Below are positions 1-12,839 of a DNA stretch of 64,000 nucleotides, piece after piece (the first letter of the stretch is position 1; each line of letters begins with the position of its first letter). The notes beneath the pieces are model-generated. The model was not told where the DNA came from. It made no database searches and worked only from the letters and a program-made list of their open reading frames with translations. Where the stretch lies: NCBI GenBank assembly GCA_963682055.1, contig OY821746.1, positions 22,076,481 to 22,140,480 on the forward strand, read 5' to 3'. Source of the stretch: Primula veris. Lineage: Eukaryota > Streptophyta > Magnoliopsida > Ericales > Primulaceae. Position numbers and translations under genes: made by a program.

Positions 1-420
1 ACACTAAATAGATGATAGAAACACCTAAACTTTTAAAAAAAGAAAAGGAAAGCAAACAGATATACTATCTATTATATGTTAAAGAGAGACCGAATCTGCT
101 ACTACTGGCAAGGATACATCAGATAACAATTAAAGAATACACCGATATATATATATATATAGAGAGAGAGAAATCTCATCAAACTGCTTCGATCTAGGGT
201 TTATGGCCTCCAATCCGAGGATATATATAAATAAATATATATATAGATAGAGAGAAAGAAAGAGGGGCGATATATATACATACATACGGTTATTCCATCT
301 CCGATTAGCGCAGATTTCCACCTCCCCCCCTCTCTTTCTATATATATATATCTATATCTATCTCTTTCGATTTGAGGCGAGAATCTTGATTTGGTGAGTT
401 CTCCTTTCAGACAGGGCTGG
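1..420 (-). other. Possible 5' end of a gene leaving the window on the left
   Basis: On the minus strand around 175-235 there is an AAACCCTA motif followed by a less AT-rich stretch inside CT/TA microsatellites, as is common in plant 5' leaders. No start codon followed by an exon can be defined. The first 60 bases resemble 11745-11805 (shared 'gatagaaacacct' context), which hints that this edge and the area near 12.7 kb are duplicated copies of one locus. The two short open frames here are read through AT microsatellite and are not credible genes. Confidence 0.2.
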
Positions 421-1438
421 GTGTTTAATTAGAACGATAGCAGAGAAATTAAGCTAATCCTGCCCAAGTAATTACAACTGTATGTTAGTGGACTTATTAG
501 GGTCGGTTTGGTTAGAGCTTCGCTTTTTTAGTCTGATAAGAAGGATTTATTTAGGTGAGGTAGGGGACCCATTCACCTTAAAAACATTAATTTCTTAAAA
601 CAAATACTAATCCATAAAGGATCGACTTTTGAGCTTACTATGTAAGAGATCAATTAAGTTGAATATGTACGTTAGGATTAGATTGACCAACAATATTGAA
701 ACATATTTATAGCTTTTTACTAGAAAAAGAGAATTTTTACAATCACCATCTATCTAATCGCCGTCCGCATCTCAATATCGTATTCATTCATATATTATTT
801 GGTCGGGGACCAAATAATAATTACGAAATTGCATATGACCGGCCACAATCACAAAGTATTCATATGTTTATTCCATTTTCTATTTTTTTTTCCATGTACA
901 TACTTAAAACCGAAGAAATTAGATGGAGACAAGGATGTAACACCTCCCATTTTAATAAAATCTTTTTAGCTTTTGAAAATGAAAAAATAAAAAAATTGAT
1001 AAAAAAAATTGCTTTAAATAGTGACAGCGATCTCTAAAGCAACCAAAGATGTCCACACTTTTGGTAAATTTACCTATCCTTGTAGCAAAAGTTTGCATTA
1101 ACAAAGATTCATAAACAACTTAGATAAATTGTAATAAAACCCATCAAAATCACTAAAGCCGTTCCTTTCAAAGATAAACTGTAGGCATATCATAATATCT
1201 ACATTACAGGTTTACAGCAGTTATACAGATAATAAGATAACATAAATAATAATGAATTGTGTGGGACACTTTGAAAGCTACTACATTTCAGTCTCAACTA
1301 TTATTTATTGCTATATCTCATACATATGGCACTTTGGATTCGTACACTTAGAAGACATGACAACCCTTACATGAGGATGTTATCAATAAATCTATAAGAT
1401 GAACTATCTATCGCCTATCGGGTATTAATATATTACTA
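421..1438. other. AT-rich sequence without a recognised gene
   Basis: About 1 kb of AT-rich DNA. A 113-codon open frame (696-1037, plus) has no recognisable domain and the composition of its surroundings, so I do not call it a gene. I see no RNA gene or clear element border. Confidence 0.5.
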
Positions 1439-3086
1439 GATCGAAAAAATCACTGGAATAAAATAAAATAATGAGATGTCTATAAAATATAAATATCGTG
1501 CTACCAAAGACTGGGGTTTCTCGCAAGGTTCATAAAGTAGAACCCTGTTTTTAAAAGATGATATATTTTGGAAATGAGTTTTCATTGCCATTGAGATTCT
1601 CTATAAAAGTAGAGAAAGTTAAAGACCTCTTAATAAATCACTAGAAATCCAAAATTCGTAGTTCACGCAATGATAGTAGAGAATATGGTGATCATGTTCA
1701 TATTAACTGCACATATATCTTGTACTAAGAAACTTGCCAAGTGCTTCTGTGGAGGAAAAGAGAAGCAATAACAAAATCCAGATACAAGGAAAAAAAACGA
1801 AAAAATCACAACAGGTATGTTCTGCAAATTTAGAGAAGGATTGTTACGTGTAAAAGATGAAAAAAAAATATGTTCCAAATATTTGTTGGCATACTCTGAT
1901 ATAATTAAACAACTATGACTAGAATATTATCAGATCAAACATACTTAACATGTAAAATAATATGACGACAAATCACTAATCGCAAACAATTCTAGTCAGA
2001 TAACATAAACGAGGCATGAACCGGAGCAAGCAAATACAATGCTACAATATAAGTAAATCTCAGCCATAACAAGAGAAAGAAAACTATGAATTACGCATAT
2101 AACTATCAAACAGTACAATACTTTCTGCAAAAATAATAAACAGTTTACAGTGACTACGTATATTTGTTAGTCTACAGAATTGAAAATTTGTTATAAAAGA
2201 AACAATTCCCACAATGTCACAGTAAAATACAGCTATGACTAGAAAAAAAGCAGTTCAGACGATCGAAAAAATCACTGGAATAAAATAAAATAATGAGATG
2301 TCTATAAAATATAAATATCGTGCTACCAAAGACGGGGGTTTCTCGCAAGGTTCATAAAGTAGAACCCTGTTTTTAAAAGATGATTTATCTTGGAAATGAG
2401 TTTTCATTGCCATTGAGATTCTCTATAAAAGTAGAGAAAGTTAAAAACCTCTTAATAAATCACTAGAAATCCAAAATTCGTAGTTCACGCAATGATAGTA
2501 GAGAATATGGTGATCATGTTCATATTAACTGCACATATATATCTTGTACTGAGAAACTTGCCAAGTGCATCTGTGGAGGAAAAGAGAAGCAATAACAAAA
2601 TCAAGATACAAGAAGGAAAAAAAACGAAAAAATCACAACAGGTATGTTCTGCAATTTAGGGAAGGATTGTTACGTGTAAAAGATGAAACAAAAATATGTT
2701 CCAAATATTTGTTGGCATACTATGATATAATTAAACAACTATGACTAGAATATTATCAGATCAAACATACTTAACATGTAAAATAATATGATGACAAATC
2801 ACTAATCGCAAACAATTCTAGTCAGATAACATAAACGAGGCATGAACCTGAGCAAGCAAATACAATGCTACAATATAAGTAAATCTCAGCCATAACAAGA
2901 GAAAGAAAACTATGAATTACGCATATAACTATCAAACAGTACAATACTTTCTGCAAAAATAATAAACAGTTTACAGTGACTACGTATATTTGTTAGTCTA
3001 CAGAATTGAAAAATAGTTATAAAAGAAGCAATTCCCACAATGTCACGGTAAAATACAGCTATGACTAGAAAAAAAGCAGTTCAGAC
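1439..3086. repeat. Tandem duplication of an 822-bp segment
   Basis: Copy 1 is 1439-2260 and copy 2 is 2261-3086. Both begin with GATCGAAAAAATCACTGG and end with GCAGTTCAGAC, and they abut exactly. They differ by only a few substitutions and short indels by eye, so the duplication is recent. The unit contains no convincing ORF. Part of it recurs, more diverged, at about 8390-8650, together with the sequence that follows copy 2, so a wider segment was duplicated earlier. Confidence 0.9.
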
Positions 3087-4946
3087 GTACTTATAATAGG
3101 ACAATAAATCCAAAAATAAAATTCAGCTAAGATGAATATTGATGCATAAATCTAAACTAGCAGCTATAATCAATAAAAAAAAATCTAAATCGCAACAAGG
3201 AACAGAAAGCAATCAAATACACAGAACTGGCAAGCAAAACAACGATTTCCATAAAAGTCAGCAGTAAACAGTGATTACTAATATTTGTTCTTCTACAAAG
3301 TTCGAACGTCTATAAAAAAAAGATACACTTCGGATCAATTGCAGGTGCACCACTCTTAACATGTCGAATAATGCAACAAAAAATCACAAAACCAAATATA
3401 TAAACTCAGATAGCATAATCAGTGAGGGATAAAGCTGAGCTAACAAATAGAAAGCTACATTAAATTATTCTCAATTGTAAGAAAGGATATTAAACGATGA
3501 AATGCACATATAACTAGCAAATAATTCAGTAATTTTCATAAAAATCAACAACAAAATTAAAGGTTCTTACTCGTTGCATAGCGCTTAATCAACTCCGCCT
3601 AATTTCCAACTACGCTCCCTTTAGAAAGACGGAAAAAAAACACAGTATTGAGTATTCAACTAAAACTAAGAGTGAATAAATTGCATAAAAAGGATAATTT
3701 AATGAAATCAAGCGAAAAACTTGATTCTGCAGGTGTGGGACATGCGCATCAGCAAAAGAACAAATGATATATGCAACCAAAGCAGAATTAAGAAGGCAAA
3801 CTAATAACTTCTCATAAATAAACAAATCAAAATACCGCTGACATTTACTAAATCAGTATGCAATTCCGAATTTCAAAAGGATTGGAACAAAGTGATCAGT
3901 GTTCCATAAGAGATAATTTCACCCGCTAAATTATAATTCATAATTATATTCCACCCCAACAGTTATATCTATTCATTTTCTCATGTGCAAGAATCTATCC
4001 GTTAGTTCTTCTCTCCATTAAATCGAAGGTGAACAGGTGATAAATATGCCAGAATATAAATTTTACCATATGAAAAGGAGTTGTATAAAAAAATACTTGA
4101 TTTTAGCTTGATGAAAACATGATTTTTTTTTCAATAGATAAACGATTAGAACCGGAACTAATAGTAAATAAATTACCTCTCGGTGAATTATTTATTAAAA
4201 TAGCCTATCTGATGTTTGGCCAGTTATTACCTTTGTACATTGGGTAAACTGTTGGTAGCATACAGAGCCCGAGTGCTAAGTGAGGAAAAGTATACAAGAA
4301 AAGTTGGAATGATTAAAGGTCCTGGGTCAAATGGGTCACAAGCAGTATCTTTGCAAGCTCAGCCTAGAACATTTTCTCAAACGTTAAATTTCTGAAATCA
4401 AAGCAGGTCAGTAAAGTCAGTTAACAAGCATTTCTACAAATGGTTTTAATACTCACTGAAGATCAAGTCCCTAACGTACAAGAGTTATTCCTACTACAGT
4501 TGTAAATAAGTATCTACATTTTTTTTAAATCCGGTATAAATGAATTAATTTTGAAAATCCTGAAGAGTAAAAAAATCACCAAATGGAAGAATATTCATTA
4601 CGTTGTTTGCTTTCAATAGTTCACTGTGATCCGAATACGTTGCACTTTTCATCAAGGCTATATTCAAATGTTCAACTCCGTTGGCTGAACAAGATAACGC
4701 AACATATTGAACACAAAGGCAACTTGCTCCCACACAAAAATTATAAAAACAGCTTTTTTTATAAATAATAAATTTACAGAATAGCCTTAAACGTTGGCAG
4801 CAAGGGTTTGATAATTTTGTTGATCCAACAACACATAATCCAAAGGTCACTCAGTTTTCCAAATAATAAAATACTGGTTTACAGCAAGGTGTTCCTTAAG
4901 CTCCTACCCAAATTGAAAGAAATTTAATGTTATAAGAAGAGCATAC
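3087..4946. repeat. Diverged segmental copy of 8640-10100
   Basis: Blocks here recur in the same order at 8640-9840. Examples are the 'acagaaagcaatcaaatacacaga' block, the 'tcagcaaaagaac' block, and the stretch from 'aataatttcacccgctaaat' to 'gttcttctctccatt' at about 3910-4020. Parts recur again at 5590-6130 and 9840-10100. Minus-strand open frames at 3610-3825 and 4545-4850 have no recognisable domain. The region looks like intron sequence multiplied by segmental duplication. Confidence 0.6.
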
Positions 4947-5036
4947 CATTTTGAAGTATAACATGTGTACTTTGGCTTGAAGGTACTCTAATCCTGCCTC
5001 GAAAAATATGTAGGACTGTTCTTGTGGTGTGCATCT
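4947..5036 (-). CDS. Orphan exon of an unidentified gene
   Basis: On the minus strand a pyrimidine-rich tract ending in TATTAG is followed by 90 bases of open frame (30 codons) and a GTATGC donor. The translation is EQSYIFFEAGLEYLQAK flanked by a few residues, with the amphipathic character of a helix in a real protein, and it keeps phase 0 at both ends. I do not recognise the family. The helix recalls the repeat-rich C-terminal part of plant CW-type zinc-finger proteins, but that is a weak impression. No neighbouring exon could be linked with confidence, so this may be a live exon of a gene with long introns or a relic. Confidence 0.4.
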
Positions 5037-6347
5037 CTAATACAAAGAAAAGGGGGTAAGAGAAATATGAAGCAACAAAATTTACTAACAGCTATGAAAA
5101 CATATATATATATATATATATATGCATCAAAAAGTACAATCAACGGCATGCTATGATTTGATCACGCGAATGGCACATCAATTTCCAACAACGATTTAAG
5201 GACCTGAGACCAATTGAAAGTAAGGTAAAAGGCTAAAACAATGGGAAATTTAGACAAGTTTCTGATGGAATGATAACTGGTTTTAACATGGGGGAAATTC
5301 GATGTTTGTTCTTACTAAAGACTTGCTTACTTTAGGATCGATTTCATAATTTTGGTCAGTTAAAGATAAAACTGTGATTTTTCAATAAAATATACACATT
5401 AAAAATTAAAATATATGTAAACAAATAATTCCCAAGACCTTGTACTCCGGAGTTTAAAAATGGCAACAAATTATGCGCATCCCAAGCATTCGAAGAGATA
5501 GACAGTAAGAGCTAGTGGTTGAATGACCAAAAAAAGTGTGATGAATGCTTAAAAAAGGATAACAAAATATAAAGTCAGAAGAAAACCTTCATTCTTCAGC
5601 AGTAGGACCTTTGGATCAGCAAAAGAACATAGTAGATGACACCCAAATCTGAATATAGAAAGTAAACTGATAACTTCTCATAAATACACAAAACTATTTT
5701 TAAAACGATTGGAACAAAGTTACCAGGTTCGATAAGAAAGAACTTCACCCGCAAAACCATAATTGTATTCCAATCAAAACTGTAATATGTTTTTAGTTTC
5801 TCATGTACTTTGCCGATTATGCTATTGAGCAGAGTTTACTGTTTTTATTTTCAAGACTTGTATTTTTGATTTCTTTCATTTGTACAATCGGATTGGTTTT
5901 CTGTGGGGGCTTTTCCCCCACTTTTTGATTAATCTATATCATCTATAAATAAAAAGTGGGTTTTTCCCACCATTAATATAAAAAAATTAGTTTATCATGT
6001 GCAAGAATCTACCCATAAGTTCTTCTCTCCACTGCATTAAAGGTGAAGGGGTAATAAAAAAACATAGTATATATTTTACCGAATGAAAAGGATCCCCCTA
6101 TTTAAAAAACTTGATCTTAGCTTGATGAAAACATAACTCTATCTTAAAACTAGAGAACCAAAATACCAAAACATGTTAAAATATTATAATGGTAAAAAAA
6201 ATAAAATTCAGAAAAATTACCAAGACTTCTCTTGTCAGCAAATCTAATTTGATTAGGCACAAACGTTTGAAATTCGGAAAAGGAAGTTTCACAATTTCAA
6301 TAAATATCGACTCAGGAGATAGACCATGCAGCAGCGGAATATCTTAC
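5037..6347. other. AT-rich intron-like DNA with duplicated modules
   Basis: It contains a (TA)n run at about 5102-5124 and a diverged third copy (5590-6130) of the module seen at 3700-4130 and 9420-9840. The segment 6231-6277 is a damaged copy of the exon-like sequence at 8291-8337: its acceptor reads TTTCAA instead of TTTCAG. No gene can be supported. Confidence 0.5.
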
Positions 6348-6396
6348 CCGAGGTAACGTTTGCTGGTTTGGAACGCTCATACCCTGTCAGCTTTTT
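6348..6396 (-). CDS. Exon-like island, unidentified
   Basis: On the minus strand 49 bases lie between CTACCTAG and a strong GTAAGATA donor. They translate as KKLTGYERSKPANVTS plus one base, with no stop in this frame and a richer base composition than the flanks. No family is recognised. It could be a real exon of the same minus-strand transcription unit as 4947-5036, or chance. Confidence 0.2.
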
Positions 6397-7431
6397 CTAG
6401 GTAGCATCCTGCAGTACACACTGAAATAATTTATCCTTGATAGGACCACAAACTACAAAATTCAATAGATCACCAGTTCATAAAAGAAAATGGTAATCTA
6501 TCTAAGGAAAAACATATAAGAGAAAAAAAAAACAATAAGTAGATGGAAGAAAGGAATTATAAAAACTAATAGAGTAGAAGATATAACAAAAAAGGTATTA
6601 CTCGAGCTTGTTGTCTCATAACAACTACGAACACTTGACTCTTATCTATATACCTCTCCTTTGTGTTAGACGTTTACTAAAGAATCCAAATTGCAATTAT
6701 TATTTCAACTATTGACTAGATGTTTGTTAAAAAAAAAAAAAGATCTAACAGATACCCCCAGTTCTAGAATAAAAATTTATTCGAGTATTTGAAACTATTA
6801 GTACTTCTAAATAAGATTCATAAGGGGCAAATAAAGCAGAAGTCCTCAAATCTCTTTTAAAAATTCACATATTTCTCACTATAATGTTTCAACAATCCTA
6901 CAGTTCATATGGATAGATAACTGCATATTTTTACTAGACTGCAGATTCATGATGCGCATCCTGTTTAACAGCTAACTTGGAGGCGAATATTTGCATAACA
7001 GAAAACAAGATGAATAGTTTAGAAGCTTTAAAACAGAGACTTAAGCAGCCTCATGTTCAGGATCAAATACACCTATTTTAATCATATGAAAAACAACTGA
7101 GAGAAAAAGCAATACTTGACAAAGAAAGGCAAATGATACGATTGTTCCTATCGTGTAGAAGTGAAAAATATATCATTGGTAACCTTATAGATGAGATCTA
7201 ACAAATGCAAAAAACAGAGTCGATGACATAATATATATCAATTAAAAAATTGATGAAGTTGAGAAGCACATAAAAGAGGACACAAAATAAGCTGTAGAGT
7301 TCAGCCAAATTTTTTTATTTATAATTAAGTTTCTATCTGTTTTTCGACTAAAAAAACTTGTTTGGTTTAAAAGATTTATTAACCAGTTTTGTTAATTAGA
7401 GCTAAAAACAAGACAAGGGAAAAGCTGTAAA

Positions 7432-7746
7432 GTAAGTCAGAACTACCGAGGCAGAAAAACATGTGCTAGTTTCTTTCTTTTGTCGACGTGCGTTTTTTAG
7501 CTAACAATTTGTTTTCTCGCGTCTGAAAAAGTAAGCATTAAAAGGAACAATTTTCTTTCATCCGACAGCAGGAAAAGAAAAAAATGCAAGCAAGTAAGAA
7601 CTGCCGAGGCAGAAAAACATGTGCTAGTTTCTTTCTTTTGTCGACGTACGTTTTTTAGCTAACAATTTGTTTTCTCACGCCTGAAAAAGTAAGCATTAAA
7701 AGGAACAATTTTCTTTCATCCGACAACAGGAAAAGGAAAAAATGCA
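7432..7746. repeat. Two tandem copies of a 158-bp unit
   Basis: The 'gaggcagaaaaacatgtgc' block occurs at about 7448 and again 158 bases later. The whole unit, including the 'tgtcgacgt' and 'tttcatccgaca' blocks, is repeated with few differences. No coding content is seen. Confidence 0.8.
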
Positions 7747-8290
7747 CAAGGGGACCTTGCCAATGAATATGTGTTATTGGAAGACCTTCAAACCAAAAAA
7801 TATGAAAGTAATTAATACTAAAAGAGGAAAATGAGGAGAGCCCTGCTAACCTTGTGAAACCGGTATAGGAAAATTACGTTTGCTATACCGAATAAAACTG
7901 ATGGTATGTGATTATTGAATAAATGCTGGCATTTGCAAAAACCACAAGTTCAACAATCCATGCCTCACTTACCCTATTAAAAAGGGTCTCAAATCCAAAA
8001 ACCATGGATAATTTTCAGGGCACCTGATAACCAATATTGTAAGAAAAGCAAAACATCATTCAGGCAAAAAACAGGTAGCAATATACATAAATTGGGCCTT
8101 AGGAACAGTAAAGCACAAAATTGGTTAAACCTACAATCAACATAACGGTTTTCTAATGGAGAACCATAAAAAGAGACTAGTACCGCCGTAACAAGTTACA
8201 AACTTAAACAAATGAGAAAGAAATCAAAAGACGGTAAAAAATCATAATCTTTATCTCAACTGATGTATATAAATAAATGTGTGTAAATAC

Positions 8291-8337
8291 CAAGACATCT
8301 CTTGTCAGCAAATCTAATTTGAATAGGGCCCGTATGA
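8291..8337 (-). CDS. RRM-like exon, best of three diverged copies
   Basis: On the minus strand a CTGAATTTCAG acceptor is followed by 47 bases and a GTATTTAC donor. The open frame reads HTGPIQIRFADKRCL. The core GPIQIRFAD resembles the last beta strand and following turn of an RNA-recognition motif (compare GPVQVRYAD in FCA-type flowering regulators), but 15 residues cannot identify a gene. Two relatives lie on the same strand. The one at 6231-6277 has a broken acceptor. The one at about 10155-10190 has lost a base inside the frame. Only this copy keeps both splice sites and the frame. Confidence 0.3.
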
Positions 8338-8385
8338 CTGAAATTCAGAGAAGAAAGATTCATAATTTTAATAAACAGTCACTCA

Positions 8386-10100
8386 CGAGATAACATGAAC
8401 GAGGCATGAACCTGAGCGAGCAGATATAAATGCTACAATAAGTAAATCTCAGCCATAACAAGAGAAAAAAAAAACTATGAAATACACATAACTAACAAAC
8501 AGTACAAACTTTCTGCAAAAATAAATAGTTAACAGTGACTACGTATATCTGTTAGTTTATAGAATTGAAAGGCTGTTACATACAGAAACAATTCCCGCAA
8601 TGCCACAGTAAAATACAGCTATGACTAGCTAGAAATAAGGAGTTCAGCCATACTTATAACAGGACATAAATCAAAAACCAAAAATAAAATCCAGTTAATA
8701 TGAACACTGATGCATAAACCTAAACAAGCAGTTATAATGCAGTAAAAAAAAAAAAAAAATCTTAACAAGAGACAGAAAGCAATCAAATACACAGATAACT
8801 GGCAAACAAAACAACAATTTCCATAAAAGTCAGCAGTAAACAATGATTAATAATATCTATTCCTCTACAGAGTTCAAACTTCAAACATCGGTACAAAAAG
8901 ATAACACTTCAGATTAATTGCAGGTCCACCATACTTAACAAGTAAAATTAATACAACAAAAAATCATAAAACCAAACAAATAAACTCAGATAGCATAATC
9001 AGTGAGGGACAAACCTGAGTTAACAAATAGATGCTCCATTTAATTATTCTCAAACAATGAAATGCTTATATAACTAGCAAACAATTCAGTAAATTCCATA
9101 AAAATCATAAAGGAAATAGTGATTACGAGTACTTGTTGGTCTACAAAATTAAAGGTTCTTCCTCGTCGCCTGGCGCCTAATCTCACTTAATCACCACATA
9201 ATCACCTCCTAATCCGCTTATTCACGCCTAATCTCTTAGGCTTCTAAGCTCCACCTAATTTCAGCCTACACTCGCTTTAGAACACCCCAGGACCACATCT
9301 GTGACTGAAGCAAATAATTATCAAAAATGCGGAAAAAAGGATACAGTATTTGAGTATTCAACTAAAACTAAAGAGTGAATAAATTGAATAAAAAGAAGAA
9401 CTTGATGAAATAAAGCGAAAACCTGGATTTTACAGATGTAGGACCTGTGGATCAGCAAAAGAACTAATGATAGATGATAACCAAAGCTGAATTAAGAATA
9501 TAAACTAATAACTTCTCATAAATAAACAAATCATATTACCACTGACATTGATTTACTAATCAGACACCCCATCCGGACGTCAAAGGTATTGGAACAGTGT
9601 GACCAGTGTTTCATATGAAATAATTTCACCCGCTAAATCATAATTCATAATTATATTTCAACGGCCAACCAAACTGTTATATCTTTTAATTTTCTCATGT
9701 GCAAAAAATCTACCATTAGTTCTTCTCTCCATTGCATTGAAGGTGAACAGGTGTAAAAGTACAACCAGTTTCTAAATTTTACCGTATGAAAAGGAGTCAG
9801 TATGAAAAAATACTTGGTCTTAGCTTGATGAAAACATTAGAAAGATTGGAAGTTATGACTGTTTCATAAGAAATAATTTCACCCGTTAAATCATAATTTA
9901 TTACTATATTCCAACCCAACTGTTATATCTTTTAATTTTTTTCATGTGCAAAAATCTACCCATTAGTTCTTCTCTCCATTGCATTGAAGGTGAAAAGGTG
10001 ATAAAAGTACAACCAGTATATAAATTTTACCATATGAAAAGGAGTCGTATATAAACAAATACTTGATCTTAGGCTGGATGAAAACATTGTTTTTGTCTCA
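8386..10100. repeat. Segmental copy of 2830-4130, with a partial local repeat
   Basis: The order of blocks matches 2830-4130. The last part (9590-9830) is repeated once more at 9840-10080, both ending near 'gttcttctctccattgcattgaagg'. Around 9160-9260 there is a run of short 'cctaatc' motifs of a type scattered through plant introns; a similar run is at 57900-57970. The minus-strand open frames at 8625-8843 and 9956-10168 are not supported as genes. Confidence 0.65.
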
Positions 10101-10301
10101 ATGGATAAACTATTAGACCCAAAATAGCAAAAACATAAACTCAGAAAAATTACCACTCTTGTCAGCAATCTAATTTCAATAGGCCCAACTTTCTGAAATT
10201 CAGAGAAGAAAGATTCTTAATTTTAATAAACAGTCAACTCAGGAGAAAGACCAACTCGAAGACAACTGATTTGAGAAGAGAAAAGAGAAGAACAGTCATA
10301 C

Positions 10302-10351
10302 TGAAAACTAGACACAACATCCTCACTAAGTTTTTTCGATGCAGAGGCATT
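10302..10351 (-). CDS. Exon-like island, unidentified
   Basis: On the minus strand an ACTTGTAG acceptor is followed by 50 bases open in one frame (NASASKKLSEDVVSSF) and a GTATGAC donor. The composition is richer than the surroundings and the splice sites are reasonable. No domain can be named from 16 residues. It may belong to the same transcription unit as the other minus-strand islands at 8291, 6348 and 4947. Confidence 0.22.
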
Positions 10352-12660
10352 CTACAAGTGGAGTAATTTTAACATCAACAGCAAGTACCGATAAAAAAAA
10401 CAAAAAGTATTACAGAAAGAAGCGTATGGGCATAAGAAAACTAGAAGTCGTGATCAATTCAATATGTACATAAACAAAAAATTAGAGATGAAGTACAAAA
10501 TGCAAAAATGCCTTTAACCTGTAATCTAAACTAGTGGACTACATGTCCAGCAGAGCAGTGATTACTACAAATAGGGTGGATGAGGATAACATATAAATTA
10601 AAAAATACTAATCTAGCTTAGTTTCTCAGTATAGATACGACAAATTGACATTATGTAATATGTACTGGTTTCTCATTACAGATACGAGCAACTGACATAA
10701 TATATATATACATATATATATTCTTTGTTTTAGTTATTTTCTTAATGCACACGAAGTTACGATCATTTTACAATCAACCTTTTTCATTATGTTTCACAAA
10801 TTTTGCCACAAAAAAAAAAAAACTGGAGCAGGAAAGGGTGGAAATTCTATAATTTAATGACTTCATAAAGTTTTGCAAAAGTCCTTGAACCTCGAAACAA
10901 ATAGAAGCATATTATTTAGGGTGTTGCAACTCTATAATCAAACAAACATGCATGAGTTTTATGAGAAAAAACCATGCTAACTTCAACAACAATCAATAAG
11001 AAACATAACATTCAACAAAGTCTTCTGTAAAAACGTATCATTCAATAAGAAACATATCAATCAACAAACCAGTGTTACGTAATGTACGCAGAAGTAGATA
11101 CAACCCATAATTTTCCTGTAAGAAGTACTTAAAGTCTATTACTCTGTCGCAACATAGTTTATATAATAACAAATTGACATTCCCTGAGATCAATCATGTG
11201 AATCTTTATTAACAATAATTAATTGTAAAATCTAGATAAAGTGCATTACGCATTAACATATAGAAACGTCTATTACATTAAAAATAACAATGAATATGGA
11301 TCGTATTTTACTCCAAAAGAAAAGTAAAAACAAACACTGAATCATCTTCCATATGCATTACCCTTAATTTTTTAAGTCCTGGACCAACCAGAGTTCTAAA
11401 AAGATACACCTAATACGCAGTACAAACACAAGATAAAAGCAATAAGAAAATATCTAGTAACACTGATTATGGTGTATTTTAATCCCAAATAGCGGAACAC
11501 CGGAAAACAGTATACATGTTTCAGTGAGAAGTATGTTATCCCTAAATTGGAATAAACTGTCAAAAACACGTGATTTGACAAATAAGATCGGATGGAATCA
11601 AGTTTAGACATACAAGATTACGGGAAAAAAACTACTAACATCTATTGCTTCAAAAAATAAACTACGGCGTATTTTTGGGAGTGAAATCAGTAGCTGTTGT
11701 TATTCACAAAAAAGTTTACTGAATCTTTTGATATTTTAGAATAGAAACGCTTAATAGTGATAGAAACACCTGAACTTAAATAAACATAAAAGCAAAGAAA
11801 TATAAAGTGGAAAACAGGGAAATAGAAACAAGGGTGGATTATGGGAGTAAAATCAATATTTGTTTCTACTAAAAAGACCTGTTAAATCAAACAATATACT
11901 ATTCGATTAAGTTAATAAAAGACACAATAAGTTAGAGCTGGCGAAAACCCGGAAAAATTGAACCAATAACCGAACCGAAAAAGACCGAAAACGGAAAATC
12001 AAAACTTTTTCGGGTCGGTTTCGGGTTACAATAAAACTTAACAGAAAAATCGGAAAAACCGAAAAACCCCGAAAAACCAAAAATAAAACCGAAAAATAAT
12101 CAAAAAACCCCGAAACAAACCGGTTCGGTTCGGTCCAAAAAATAAAAAGACCGAAACCGAAAAAAATCCAAAATTGTAATCGGTTTGGTTCAGTCCAATT
12201 AATAGAATAAATTGAAGTTGCAATTAAATACCCAAAACAGTTAAGTTGCAAATAATTAAACCCAAAATCAATACATAAAAAACTAATTAGGAATTTCAAA
12301 AACTAGATCTGAGTTTTTTTTAACGGAAAACAGTAGCCAGTTTGGAATAAATTGAAGTTGCAATTAAATACCCAAAATCAATCTTGTATAAATTAATTAG
12401 GGTTTAATAAAACACTAGATCTAATTACTTCATACAAAACACCAGATCGAAATCAATTTAAATAGCAATAAGAGAAACCAATTTCAATGGATACAAATTA
12501 ATTAGGGTTTTCAAGTAATTACTTTACAGAAAACAGGAACAAGGTCGAAATCAATTAAACTTGCAAAAGACAGAAATCAATCAATCTTAAATAAAAACCA
12601 TATAATAAAATAAAACAAGAATACAAATAAACAGGGGATGATAAAGAGTAGGCTGAGTAT
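10352..12660. other. AT-rich sequence with a simple repeat
   Basis: No gene is supported. Between about 11935 and 12200 the sequence is an irregular repeat of 'aaccgaaaa' and 'cggttcggt' words. The open frames listed on its minus strand (11907-12299, 12038-12223) are translations of that low-complexity repeat. A short 'ataaattgaagttgcaatta' block occurs twice (about 12207 and 12348). Confidence 0.5.
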
Positions 12661-12740
12661 ATAACCTTGCGAAGAAGTATCTCTCGCTGACGAAGATGAA
12701 TCGTCTCCATTCTCCACTGCCGGTATATATATATAAAGAG
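12661..12740 (-). promoter_or_regulatory. Possible 5' leader with splice donor
   Basis: The minus strand reads from a TA/CT microsatellite into about 55 bases of balanced composition ending CGCAAG|GTTATA, which could be a leader exon with a donor. This is where a minus-strand gene containing the islands at 10302-4947 would begin. There is no ATG in a convincing context, so this is inference only. Confidence 0.2.
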
Positions 12741-12839
12741 AGAGAGATGGAATAATAAAAGAGAAATTATGAGAAAATTAATGAGAGAAATAAGCGAAGG
12801 CTAATAGTATATATATAGAGAGAGGGGGTGAGAATGTTA

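Noticed and set aside
696..1037. 113-codon plus-strand open frame
   Set aside because: No domain, AT-rich and Lys/Ile/Asn-rich composition like its surroundings, and no splice or promoter context.
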